DNA of 64,000 nucleotides, from assembly GCF_010389155.1 (NCBI RefSeq), contig NC_057761.1:52326587-52390586 (forward strand). Direction: 5' to 3'. This DNA is from Erigeron canadensis. Lineage: Eukaryota > Streptophyta > Magnoliopsida > Asterales > Asteraceae. Positions 34,468 through 44,809 of this stretch are shown one piece after another. The notes under the pieces are model-generated. The model did not search any database, had not been told where the DNA came from, and saw only the letters and a list, made by a program, of their open reading frames with translations. The position numbers and the translations under genes are program-made. Position 1 is the first letter of the stretch. Each line of letters starts with the position of its first letter.

Positions 34468-35222
34468 TAGGGGTGTAAACGAGTCAAGCCTGCTCGCGAA
34501 ATACTCGAACTCGATTCGTAAAAAACTCGTTTTGAGCCGAAGAGCTCGAGCCGAATTCGAGCTTAACTGTTGGCTCATTTATTAAACGGGCTCGAGCTCG
34601 AGCTTTGAATCCATAACTCGATTAAGCTCGCGAGCCTAAACGAGCTTTCATATACTAATCAAGTCGAGCACTATCGAGCTTAGTTTTGATCACTTACCGA
34701 GCTAGATCTCAAGCCAAACTCGAACTTATTTAGTTTTTTTGACAAACGAGCCAAGCTCGAGCTTTCTTAACAGATCACGAGCCGAGCTCGAGTTTATATA
34801 GGGTGTAAACGAGTCAAGCATGCTCGCAAAATACTCGAACTCGATTCGTAAAAAGCTCGTTTTGAGCCGAGCTTAAACGAGCTCGAGCCGAATTCGAGCT
34901 TAACTGTTGGCTCATTTATAAACGGCTCGAGCTTTGAATCCATAACTCGATTAAGCTCGCGAGCCTAAACGAGCTTTCATATACTAATCGAGTCGAGCAC
35001 TATCCAGCTTAGTTTTGATCACTTACCGAGCTAGATCTCGAGCCAAACTCAAACTTATTTAGTTTTTTTGACAAACGAGCTCGAGCTCGAGCTCTAACAG
35101 ATCACGAGCCGAGCTCGAGTTTATATACTAAGGCTCGAACGAGCTCGAGCTCGAACCCGAACTCCTTAAACGATCTCGAGCACTATCGAGCTCGGGCTGG
35201 GCTCGGCTCGTTTACACCCCTA
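34468..35222. mobile_element. Non-autonomous hAT element (755 bp) with precise empty site in the window
   Basis: The terminal inverted repeat is TAGGGGTGTAAACGAG at the left and its reverse complement at the right. The 8-bp duplication GTTGTGAA occurs at 34460-34467 and 35223-35230. The RLK3 flank has the uninterrupted sequence GAAGTTGTGAATTGTG near 43497, with one copy of GTTGTGAA, so the pre-insertion state is preserved. Inside, a block of about 330 bp is tandemly duplicated, with GGGTGTAAACGAGTCAAGC at 34470 and again at 34801. The whole is packed with GAGCTCGAGC motifs in both orientations, forming subterminal repeats. No transposase is encoded. Confidence 0.93.
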
Positions 35223-35230
35223 GTTGTGAA

Positions 35231-35845
35231 TTGTCACACCATACTACCAAAGTACCAAGTACCATCTCATAGGTTTCTGTAGGAAGGTGTGACAACAAAC
35301 TTTATAAGGTCAAGACCATTTTCTAAGTTTGGTTATAACCAATCTTTCCTCACTTCAATGAACATCGTATTTATCAATGTTAGTTACAAATACTATTGAG
35401 TTGTGCATCACACGGTACTTACCTAGTTTGTTTATATGAGTGTAAAATTCTCAACCATCTTTGTCTTTATGTATACTTAAAAATAAATTTTGTCATAAAA
35501 GTGAATCATATTCAATGATGACATTATCGTCGATCCCATCATGCGTATATAATGCAACAAGGAACCTTTCTTCACTTATGTACTTTTATTATTTTATAAG
35601 TTTTTTTTATTGAAAAATGCGAATCATTTGTTTGCAACAAAAATTAGTATATGAAACAAAAACACACTTATATGTCCGCGTAATGCACGGTAAAACAAAA
35701 CTATCACGGGTTCTTCAACTTTATTAATTTAAGCATTAGTATGTGAAAAAAAATATTTATACGTTAAATGTAAAAATATTTTTAAAAAGAAATTGGGATA
35801 TTCAAATATAAATTCTGAATGATGATGTAATAGAGATATTCAAAC
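35231..35845. other. Resumed RLK2 flank
   Basis: Sequence continues the match to the flanks after RLK1 and RLK3 (CCAAGTACCATCTCATAG near 35257 and 43560; ATTCAATGATGACATTATCG near 35508 against 28310). A possible additional Helitron-like end, TATATGTCCGCGTAATGCACGG, lies near 35671. No gene. Confidence 0.5.
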
Positions 35846-35988
35846 TATATGTCCGTGTAATATGGCGGTGTAATGACAACGACGGTAGTGACGGTGGTGA
35901 CGGCGAGTATAGTATAGGTTATATATTTATATGGTGTACATTGTTGAATGTTGAAAAATTAAAAAGTAAATTTGCTTTATAATATAGT
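35846..35988 (-). mobile_element. Family B Helitron-like remnant
   Basis: A GTCCGTGTAATATGGCGG start, a short run of GACGGTGGTGACGG triplets, and an end AAATTTGCTTTATAATATAGTA mirror the element at 23939-24173 in reverse. It abuts the following family A copy. Confidence 0.5.
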
Positions 35989-35989
35989 A

Positions 35990-36403
35990 CGAGAGTTCGT
36001 ACCCGCACATTGCGGCGGTGAGATGGTGGAGGTGATAGCTAGGTCAGAGAGTGTGATAGTCAAATGCCTACGGCCTCCGCCCTCGGATTTAAAAATTCGT
36101 CGAAATTATATCGAATGACATCTCTAATGAAAAGCATGAAATTTTAAGAACACCCATACAATTTTTATAATTTATCGACGTATGATTTTGAGATAAAAGA
36201 TTTTGAATAAATTGGAGGAATAAATGATTTATGGAGGAGAGAGAAAAAAATGATTGGTTGAGATTTGAGGAGAGGGAAAGGGTATTATGGTTATTTTAGA
36301 TAAATATAGAATATATGAGAGGGGTATTTGGGCATGTACTTAAAATCAATATTGAAAATTTCAACTCAATGTTGAAAATCTGAAAGGAATCTGCTTTATA
36401 ATA
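35990..36403 (-). mobile_element. Family A Helitron, minus orientation
   Basis: Begins CGAGAGTTCGTACCCGCAC, with GGCGGTGAGATGGTGG, carries the ATGAAATTTTAAGAACACCC block, and ends TCTGCTTTATAAT where the next copy begins. Confidence 0.65.
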
Positions 36404-36834
36404 CGAGAGTAAGTACCCGCGCGTTGCGGCGGTGAGATGGTGGGGATGATAGCTAGGTCAGAGAGTGTGATAGTCAAATGCCTACGGCCTCCGCCCTCCG
36501 CCCTCGGATTTAAAAATTCATCGAAAGTATATCGAATGACATCTCTAATGAAAGAGCATGAAATTTTAAGAACACCCATACAATTTTTATAATTTATCGA
36601 CGTATGATTTTTGAGATAAAAGATTTTGAATGAATTGGATGAATTATGGAGGAGAGAGGAAAAAGATGATTGGTTGAGATTTGAGGAGAGAGAAAGGGTA
36701 TTATGGTTATTTTAGATAAATATAGAATAGATAAGAGGGGTATTTAGGCATGTACTTAAAATCAATATTGAAAATTTCAACTTAATGTTGAAAATCTGGA
36801 AGGAATCTGCTTTATAATATAGTATATCTATAGA
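36404..36834 (-). mobile_element. Family A Helitron, minus orientation, second of a head-to-tail pair
   Basis: Begins CGAGAGTAAGTACCCGCGCG and ends TCTGCTTTATAATATAGTATA...TAGA. It is very similar to the preceding copy, including CTAGGTCAGAGAGTGTGATAG and the CGGCCTCCGCCCT tract, here with an extra CCGCCCT repeat. The two may descend from a local duplication. Confidence 0.65.
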
Positions 36835-37077
36835 TATATAAAAATTAAGATAAGATTAAAATTAAAATTAAAATTAGGATAAAATTAAGATTAAGATAAA
36901 ATTCGAAAGGAAGTGGACTGAATTGTAAAGCATTACTTATATAGAATCAAAAATAGAAAAATTAAAAGACTTGGAGGACTATAACTGAATCAAATCATAA
37001 CCACATGGACCAAAAGTTACGGATAATATGCAAACAACCGTAAACGGGTATTGTAAAGTATCAACCGTCCGTTAAAG

Positions 37078-39332
37078 ATGTCGATCACTATTACTACTGC
37101 CGTCGACCTGTCTCTCCGGCATCATATTGGCTGTCAATCTCCCGCCAAATTTCGCCGGAAAGTTGAGTTTAGCTGTGCCTGTAGCACCGTTAAGTCCGCC
37201 GTTTGTTCCGCGCTATCCTCATCCACCGCCGTTAGTGATTCAAGTAAAATTGTTATCTTCTTTATTACGAGTAAATTACCATTGAACCTCAAATAAATAA
37301 TCCAATTTTGGCTGTGTTTTGAGAGTCAGATTATCTAATTAATATCGTATTTACTTTACCTTTCTTGGCAATTAGATAAGCCCTAAAATAATATAAGTTA
37401 TGTATGGATGGAAATAATGCAGATGAGGAGGAGGATGATGTAAGCACTTCATATGGCAGGAGAATGTTGGTTTCTATGTTCACATTTCTTTTGCCTCTAC
37501 CTAAATCAATACTACAACATTCTGGTGCTAACTCTAATGCTAATGCCGCGGAGTAAGTTTATCGCTAGAACCATGTTGCCACTTTCAAAAGTAACACCCT
37601 GTATTTGACAAGATTCATGTTTGCTTTCAGTGATGTAACCTTATTACAGGAAGAGATAAGAAAAGTATTGACTAAGGGCAAGGCTGCTGGTGTTCTTCGC
37701 TTGGTTTTTCATGATGCAGGAACGTACGATATGGATGACAATTCCGGTAACGGTTTTTATCATTGTTATGGAATTTGTAATTTTTTAATTTTTTTTTTAA
37801 GTCATGGCTTTGTTTATAGTAATGCTTTCTACTGTTGTTTTAGGTGGTATGAATGGCTCTATATCTTATGAACTTGATAGACCTGAAAATAAAGGTCTTA
37901 AAAAATCTTTCAAGGTACTTCCGTTATTTCTTCCACTTGTGTTTTTACTACTTAGGCACATGAACTGTGGTGTATATATTTTTTTGATACTAATGCTCCC
38001 GTGAAACTATTCGATCTTGTTTAGATTGTCGCAGAAGCCAAAAAGATAGTGGAGGAGAAACAGCCAGGTTATCATCATCTTTAAAATGGGCTTACATTTT
38101 AGCAGCTTCATACTTATCCTTTTGGCGATTTTTTGAGTCCCCTTTTGCTCTTCAATTATAGTATCGATGTCAGATATGATTGCTGTGGCTGGAGCTGAAG
38201 CTGTCTCGTTTTGTGGAGGTCCAGTGATACCCATTGAATTGGGCAGATTAGACTCCATGTAAGGGACTTATTTTTCTCACAAGTTTTATACAATAAGGTG
38301 AGGTTGTTGTGCTGTGTGCCATCTAAACAGCAAGCTTCAAATTATTCTTATAATCTTTTTTCTGTTATTGATTATAGGATGCCTGATCCCGAGGGGAAAC
38401 TTCCAGAAGAAACATTAGACGCCTTTGGGCTCAAACAGAGTTTTCAAAAGAAAGGTTTTTCGTAAGTGAATATGATAATATCTTGACCATGTTTTGACGA
38501 AAATATTATCTTTTTAGATTTTGACAAACTTTTTGGCAGAACACAAGAACTTGTAGCATTATCGGGTGCTCATACACTTGGAAGCAAGGGTTTTGGAAAT
38601 CCAGTTACCTTTGATAATGCATACTATAAAGTACTGTTGGAAAAGCCTTGGTTATCTTCAGGTTCGTTACATGAGTTTGGGCCCGGCAGCATTATATATT
38701 ACCGTTTTCTCAAACATTACTCTTTTTGTAGGATTCAAACTCGAATGTATTTCTGGGGTAATTTTTTATTACAGAAACACCTGTATATTCATTGAAATCA
38801 CTACAAAGAAATTGTGATGCTGATTTTGGTTTATTCCATTATTTTGGGAAGAAACTCAAAAACATTTGAACTAATTTCAAGTTGACCACATTAACCACTT
38901 TAATATGTGTCCATTTACTTTTCTGCAGGTATGACATCTATGGTTGGTCTTCCTTCAGACCGTACTCTTGTTGAGGATGATGAATGCATAAGGTACATTG
39001 GAAGTTTTAACCTCAAGTCGACATACAAAATAATTAGTGTCGGATCGAGTCTCGAGACTTATTTGCTTATAAATTATAATACAAAGACAATGCAACGGTA
39101 ACTATATGATCTATGACAAATAAATTAAGAGCTGACTATAGTGTCAATATTGTGTCATGATTAGAGGTTGGTGATTGTTGCTAAGCCAAGCAAACTATAT
39201 CAGTTACAGTTATTTGATATTCTTAGGTGGATCTCAAAGTATGCTGAAGATCAAGAATTGTTTTTTGAAGATTTCAAGAACGCCTATATCAAACTTGTTA
39301 ATACTGGTGCAAAATGGAGAAGGGACTCATAG
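37078..39332 (+). CDS. APX6: L-ascorbate peroxidase 6-like haem peroxidase, intact ten-exon gene
   Basis: Ten exons splice in frame: 37078-37243, 37423-37552, 37631-37746, 37844-37914, 38025-38067, 38162-38258, 38378-38461, 38540-38661, 38929-38992 and 39227-39332. They total 999 bases, 332 residues. The N-terminus is Ser/Arg-rich and may be a transit peptide. The distal haem site is in GVLRLVFHDAGTYD (Arg and His present), the substrate-side loop in AVAGAEAVSFCGGPVIPIE, and the proximal His in ELVALSGAHTLGSKGF. The C-terminal part contains FFEDFKNAYIKLVNTGAKW. Class I plant peroxidases of the APX6 type remove hydrogen peroxide and have been tied to seed and ageing redox balance; ascorbate use by this divergent branch is less certain. 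The fifth/sixth exon junction reads VSMSDM where relatives I recall have SWADM, so a usually conserved Trp is Met here. The gene lies 437 bases before RLK3. Confidence 0.93.
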
Positions 39333-39768
39333 TTCCAACTTCCACATTGCGACTTTAAACTTAATATACGCAGATTGCATTCATATAAGCAAGTAAGTAT
39401 AGTATCCAAGAGTTCCATTTTTGTTCAGACATTACATTACCTGCATACGATAACAATTTAGATTTGTGATATATTAACGAAAAGTGCAGCATCTCCTTTA
39501 TTTTCTCATATAATTTAAAGATATAATTACCATTTTGTTCAGGGTCATTGTAACAACATAGTGCAATTGTATTGGTCATAGCTCAATACTATAAAATTTT
39601 ATCAAATATAACAATTGTATCGATTTCATTTTTGGACATTAAATCAGAGTGGTGATTTTTGATGGATAGAGACACAAGGTTTGCATTCTTTAATGTGTCT
39701 GTTAGTTAGAAATGGAGCAAGTACGGAAGTACCAGATGTCCATACATGTTTCTAAGGCGATTTTTTTC
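39333..39768 (+). promoter_or_regulatory. APX6 3' flank and RLK3 upstream region
   Basis: Unlike the sequence before RLK1 and RLK2, the last 130 bases match 43785-43910 downstream of RLK3 (GTGGTGA...GATGGATAGAGACAC, ATGGAGCAA, GATGTCCATACATGT). RLK3 therefore has a different, recombined upstream region and may have lost the original promoter. An in-frame ATG at 39712 would add 19 residues before the conserved start at 39769. Confidence 0.55.
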
Positions 39769-42156
39769 ATGGGAACTACTGGGCTAATCTTTTTCATCTT
39801 CATTTCATGTTTGTTGTTCTTGTCTCAAACATGTCTATCAAGTATTGTCCAAATAGGCAAACTAAGCCCTGGGTTCAAGGGCTCTCCAATACTATTCGAA
39901 GACAACAATGGTTTGTTCCTGAAATCAAACACTTCTAGTTTTGGGTTCGGTTTCATTACCAATAGTGATGCAACTTCATTCACTTTGGTCATATTTCATG
40001 TAAACACTTCACGGATCATTTGGTCCGCTAATCGTGACTTCCCGGTTGGCAATTCTGATAGGTTTTCATTTGATAATGATGGAAATGCTGTCTTACAGTC
40101 CAATGGGAATGTAGTATGGTCAACAAACACAACGAAAACCGGGGTTTCTGCTATCGAGTTGCTTGATTCAGGGAACTTGGTTTTAGTAAAATCCAATGGT
40201 GATATTGTTTGGCAAAGTTTTGACCATCCTACAGATACACTTATGCCCACACAAGATTTTATCAAAGGGATGAAACTTGTAAGTAATCTCAAAAACAATA
40301 TGACCTTTTCGTTACAGCTTAAAGCAGGAGATATGATTTTATCAGCTGAATTTAGCAACCCACAACCTTTTTGGTCTGTGGGAAAAGATAAGAGAAAACT
40401 TATAAACAATATTGGTGGAGATACTAATTCTGCCACCATTGAAGCCAATTATTGGAGGTTTTATGACGAAAACAAAGTTTTATTATGGCAATTTGTGTTT
40501 ACAGATGAATCTTATGGTAATTCTACTTGGGCTTTGGTTTTAGAAGATGACGGTTTCGTTAAATTTTATGACCTTCATTCCCAAATTTCTCCAAGTATTC
40601 AAATTCCAGATGATTCTTGTAGTAGACCACAATCCGTCGTATTTTGTTTGTTATAGTGGGAATACTTGTCAATGTCCTTCGGGTTTGGCTCAAGGTAACT
40701 GTAAACCACAAGTTGATGTTTCTTCATGTAACAAGTCGCGAGATTCAACAAGTCTGGTTAATGCAGGGGACAATTTAAGTTATTCAGCAGTCGGGTTTGT
40801 TGAGCCCGATTTTAAAACTGACTTAGATAACTGCAAATCATCATGCTTGAACAATTGTACTTGTTTGGCTATGTTCTTTGATAACAAGTCTGGAAACTGT
40901 TACTTGTTTGACCAAATTGGGAGCTTTGAAGTCACTAAAGATGGTGCGAATATTGTATCATATGTTAAAGTTTCTGCGAAGCTTTTTGGGACCGGGACAG
41001 ATGCTTCTCAGGGACGAAAAAAGAAGAAACTGTCTACACAAGTTGTGATTGTGGTGGTTGCTGTAGTTATAGTGGCAACATTTGTTATCGGACTAGTAAT
41101 TGTGAGAATCGGTTATAACAAAAAGAAGAACAAATCGGGTGATGGTCTGGATGAAATTTCCGACGAGGATACTTTCTTGGAGAACATACCAGGGATGCCG
41201 GTCCGGTTCAGCTACAAAGATCTTCAAGAAGCAACAAATGACTTCACTACAAAGCTAGGTCAAGGTGGGTTCGGTTCAGTCTACCAAGGTGTCCTAAAAG
41301 ATGGGACTCAACTTGCGGTCAAACGTCTTGAAGGGCTCAGTCAAGGAAAGAAAGAGTTTCGGGCTGAAGTGAGCATGATTGGTAGCATTCATCATCACCA
41401 TCTGGTGAAACTTAAAGGGTTTTGTGCACAAGGAAAGCATCGGCTTCTAGTTTACGAATACATGGCAAATGGGTCATTAGAGCGATGGATATTTGGGGAT
41501 GCTTTGTTGGATTGGGATACTAGATACAATATAGCAATTGGGATGGCTAAAGGTCTTGCTTATCTTCACCAAGATTGTGATGTGAAAATCATTCATTGTG
41601 ATATAAAGCCGGAAAATGTGTTGTTAGATGATACCTTTTTAGCCAAAGTTTCGGATTTCGGTTTGGCTAACACGAGAACAAAGTCATGTGTTTACCACAT
41701 TAAGAGGGACTAGGGGGTACCTAGCTCCTGAATGGATTAGAAAGTCTGCGATATCGGAAAAGAGTGACGTTTACAGCTACGGAATGTTACATTGAGATCA
41801 TTAGCGGCCGAAAAAACTATAGCTCGTCCGAGACATCAAATTTTCCAGCATATGCTTTTAAAATGATGGAAGAAGGTAAAGTTAACACACTTTTGGATGA
41901 TAAAATGAAGGTGGATGAGAACGATGAAAGGGCCGTGGTGGCCACTCATGTAGCATTGTGGTGCATACAGGACGATATGAACCTTAGACCGTTGATGGCT
42001 AAAGTGGTGCGAATGCTAGAAAGGTCATGTCCTGTGCTTGCACCGCCAGCGGGTGGTCAAACCGGGTTCAATTCGAGCTTGTACAAATCGAATAACGAAT
42101 ATGGTGGTAATAGTGATGCTTATTTGTCGGATGTTAGACTTTCAGGGCCTCGATAG
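39769..42156 (+). pseudogene. RLK3: SD2-5-type receptor kinase copy with three frame-changing deletions
   Basis: The start MGTTGLIFFIFISC matches the RLK1 signal peptide. The frame breaks at three places relative to RLK1: five bases are missing near 40632 in the EGF-like region (reads RPQSVVF where RLK1 has RPQACPSYF); eight bases are missing near 41671, just after SDFGLA, inside the activation segment; and two bases are missing near 41788 before the EIISGR block. Between and after these points the kinase is otherwise well preserved, with GQGGFGSV, HCDIKPEN and a C-terminus ending NSDAYLSDVRLSGPR. This copy keeps the family-type tail that RLK1 and RLK2 have lost from their main frame. The first break would leave a secreted or truncated lectin fragment of about 295 residues. 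Confidence 0.85.
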
Positions 42157-42400
42157 ACATGTATACATGTGTGATATAAACTTCAAATGTTTATGTGTAG
42201 ATAGGATTTTCAAAGTTAGTTTGTGTTGTATGTCGTAGGATAAGTGAGGCTTATGTGGCGTTCACTGAGCCCTCGACGTCAGCGCTTAACAAGATCACCA
42301 TATAAGGTTCTACAGGTGAAAGGTAACAACTCGCCCACTAAACCAATACCATCAGGTTGCAAATTTTTTATTCCTGAGTAATGAAATATTGCCAAAGTTA

Positions 42401-42751
42401 TCTATATACTTCGTATTATAAAGCAAATTCCATATCTATTAAATATTTACCTAAAATAACTATATTACTTTTTTCTCTTTCTTCAAATCTCAGCCAATTA
42501 TTTTTTTTTCTCTCCTCCATAACTCAATTATTCTTCCAATTCATTCAAAATCTTTTATCTCAAAAACCGTACATCGATAAATTATAAAAATTATATGAGT
42601 GTTCTTAAAATTTCATGCTCTTTCATTAGAGATGTCATTCGATAAACTTTTGACGAATTTTTAAATCAAGGACGGAGCCCGTACGGTTAAGACATTTGGT
42701 TATCACACTCTATGACCTATCACCGCCGCAACGTGCGGGTACTTGCTCTCG
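42401..42751 (+). mobile_element. Family A Helitron with insertion site proved by an in-window empty site
   Basis: The element begins TCTATATACTTCGTATTATA after an A and ends GTGCGGGTACTTGCTCTCG before a T. The RLK2 flank near 32180 reads ACTTATATCATAA without it, and here the same sequence is split exactly between A and T. Insertion between A and T without target duplication, plus a 3' GC hairpin, is the Helitron signature. The 3' end is CTCG, a variant of the usual CTRR. Confidence 0.88.
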
Positions 42752-42889
42752 TATCATATAATTTTTCAAACTCAACTATAATATTTTGAAGGAAAGTATC
42801 AAACATAATATAGAAGTCAATTATTCCTCCGACTATAATATAGAAGGTTCAACGGATTTGAATATAGAATTTCAAATGAATTAAATAAA

Positions 42890-43182
42890 AGGTTAAGTAT
42901 CTGGAAGTGTAAGTAATTTTTACATTTTTTCTATTGTGTGAATGTAACTTTCATTTGGTTCATTGTATGCAACTAACCGGCTAAATTTGAATTATTAATG
43001 TAAAATTTTAAGGTTGACCAATCAAAAACTTCTACGTGTCAGCTCATATGGTGTGTCACGTATACACTTTTACATTAATCGTTCAGTTTGGCGGGTTGAT
43101 TACATACAATGAACCAAATGAAAGTTACATTCACACAATAGGAAAAATGTAAAAGTTACTTACATCTCCAGTAACTAAATCC
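42890..43182. mobile_element. Mutator-type MITE (293 bp) with 9-bp target duplication
   Basis: Long terminal inverted repeats of about 85 bases start AGGTTAAGTATCTGG at the left and AGGATTTAGTTACTGG at the right on the other strand. They share TATTGTGTGAATGTAACTTT and CATTTGGTTCATTGTATG. The 9-base direct repeat TTAAATAAA is at 42881-42889 and 43183-43191. Long repeats with a 9-bp duplication suggest a Mutator-like element. No protein is encoded. Confidence 0.85.
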
Positions 43183-44079
43183 TTAAATAAAATATAATAA
43201 AGTCTATTGAGTAAGGCTCGCCTAAATAGCAATTTAATCCTACTTCACCCTCTTTCCCTCATCAAGAAAAGTTTGAATGCCTACAGAATAAATTACACAG
43301 CATATCAATGGAGTGTAATGAGTTTAAACTCCACATACTAATTGTCATCCACATCTTTATTAATGTTTTGATTCATTATACTTTTTTGTTAAACAACACA
43401 CGGGTAAATTTATTACCACTTGCTGGTAAATAATGTATATTGTCCGCATCCATAAGATTTTGGCTTTTATAACTGCACCTCGCAAAAGGTCAATGAAGTT
43501 GTGAATTGTGTTCGGTTTGTATATATGTAATTGTTTTAAGGCAAGATATATACGCTACCAAGTACCATCTCATAGAAGTAGGAAGGTGTGACAACAAACT
43601 TTATAAGGTCAATCTTTCCTCGCTTCAATGAACAGCGTATTCATCGATGTTAATTATTAGAAAAATACTAGTATTAGTTTATGTATATATGAGGAGTAAA
43701 ATACCATTTATGTCTTTACGTATAAATCGAATAAATGTGTTTGCTTATTAGTTTAATAACAATTGTAACACTTTCATTCTTTACAGAGTGGTGAGTTTTC
43801 ATGGAATGAGACACTAGTAAATTGAGCTTCTTTTTAAAAGCTTGGGAAAAGGCCCCACAAGCCCTTCGATTAGTTTGAAATGGAGCAAATACTAGATGTC
43901 CATACATGTCCTTTTGAGAAAAAAAATCCTCTTTGAAAGTGTTAAATAAGTTGATTTTGTTGTAGTTAATATAAGCTTTTGATTTTGTTGCAAAATCTGG
44001 GGAAAAAAAATTAAAAAGTTGAGATATCTGGTTTGTGTGATTATTATGACTTTTTCTAACTCCCTTATATATTGGCAAA
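43183..44079. other. RLK3 3' flank
   Basis: Matches the RLK2 flank in blocks (see 43278-43350 and 43400-43620) and holds, at 43785-43915, the sequence that resembles the RLK3 upstream region. No gene was recognised. Open frames on the minus strand are shadows of low-complexity sequence. Confidence 0.5.
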
Positions 44080-44623
44080 AGACCCGTTAACTAAACCATC
44101 ATTGGTGCTTTCATTTGAAGAATTCTTGGTAATTCACATCTACCATTAGCAACAATATCAGTTCCTTTCTGTATTCGTCATATTAATCATATAAATTTTT
44201 GATCTCATTGGATTCATCTTTTGGTAAGATTCCTTAGCAACCATTACTACTTCCGTAAAATTTTCATCTAAATATAAACTCGTCTTCAATCCAAGTTGCA
44301 GGTTTTATCATTCCGTAACGTTATTAAGAAATTTTCTCTCGAAAAGAACATAAAACTTTTGTTACTAATTGATTAATACAGTAGATCTTTGATAGAAGAA
44401 TTCCCTTTGATATTCATGCAATTTTCAAATTTCGTATGACGTATGGAAGCCCTATTTAAATCCATCACATAAATCATTAATTTTCTTCGGTTGTAATACT
44501 GTTTCCGTTTTCTTCGTTAAAGCTGATAATGACTCTGACGTGGTTCTAGATATCTAATACGATTATGATGCTTGCAAATGTATGTAAACAGATAGTAGCT
44601 GTTGTTTGGAACAAAAAAGAAGA
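44080..44623 (+). promoter_or_regulatory. Probable leader and leader intron of COX5C
   Basis: COX5C genes of other plants carry an intron in the 5' leader, just before the start codon, that boosts expression. Here a donor-like TTGGTAATTC at about 44128 and an acceptor TGTAAACAG at 44583-44591 could frame such an intron. The interval is T-rich and has no frame of its own. The splice sites are inferred. Confidence 0.35.
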
Positions 44624-44809
44624 ATGGCTGGAGCTCCACCAGGGACTGCAAAAATGATTATCAAGGAAATAGCAATTGGCAGTGTGTTAGGTTTCATCTG
44701 TGGCGGTATATGGAAGTATACATACCACCACGACCTGACTAAAAGAACCAAGTCCTTCTACAGCATGCTTGATAAAGGTGAGATCGAAGTCGTCGTTTCA
44801 GAAGACTAG
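44624..44809 (+). CDS. COX5C: Cytochrome c oxidase subunit 5C
   Basis: A single-exon frame of 61 codons starting MAGAPPGTAKMIIKEIAIGS. It has a short N-terminus, one transmembrane helix (about residues 16-31, AIGSVLGFICGGIWKY), then a charged tail ending FYSMLDKGEIEVVVSED. The pattern of Lys-rich helix start, a GSVLG...GGIWK helix and the FY-x-LL/ML-(D/E)KGEI-x-VVV ending is that of plant COX5C, which sits in the mitochondrial inner membrane as a small nuclear-encoded subunit of complex IV. Length matches the family (about 62-64). The N-terminus differs from the GHVAHATLKGPS-type start I recall, so it could be a divergent paralogue. It has no synteny with the Arabidopsis block and was probably inserted. 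Confidence 0.87.
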   Translation: MAGAPPGTAKMIIKEIAIGSVLGFICGGIWKYTYHHDLTKRTKSFYSMLDKGEIEVVVSED

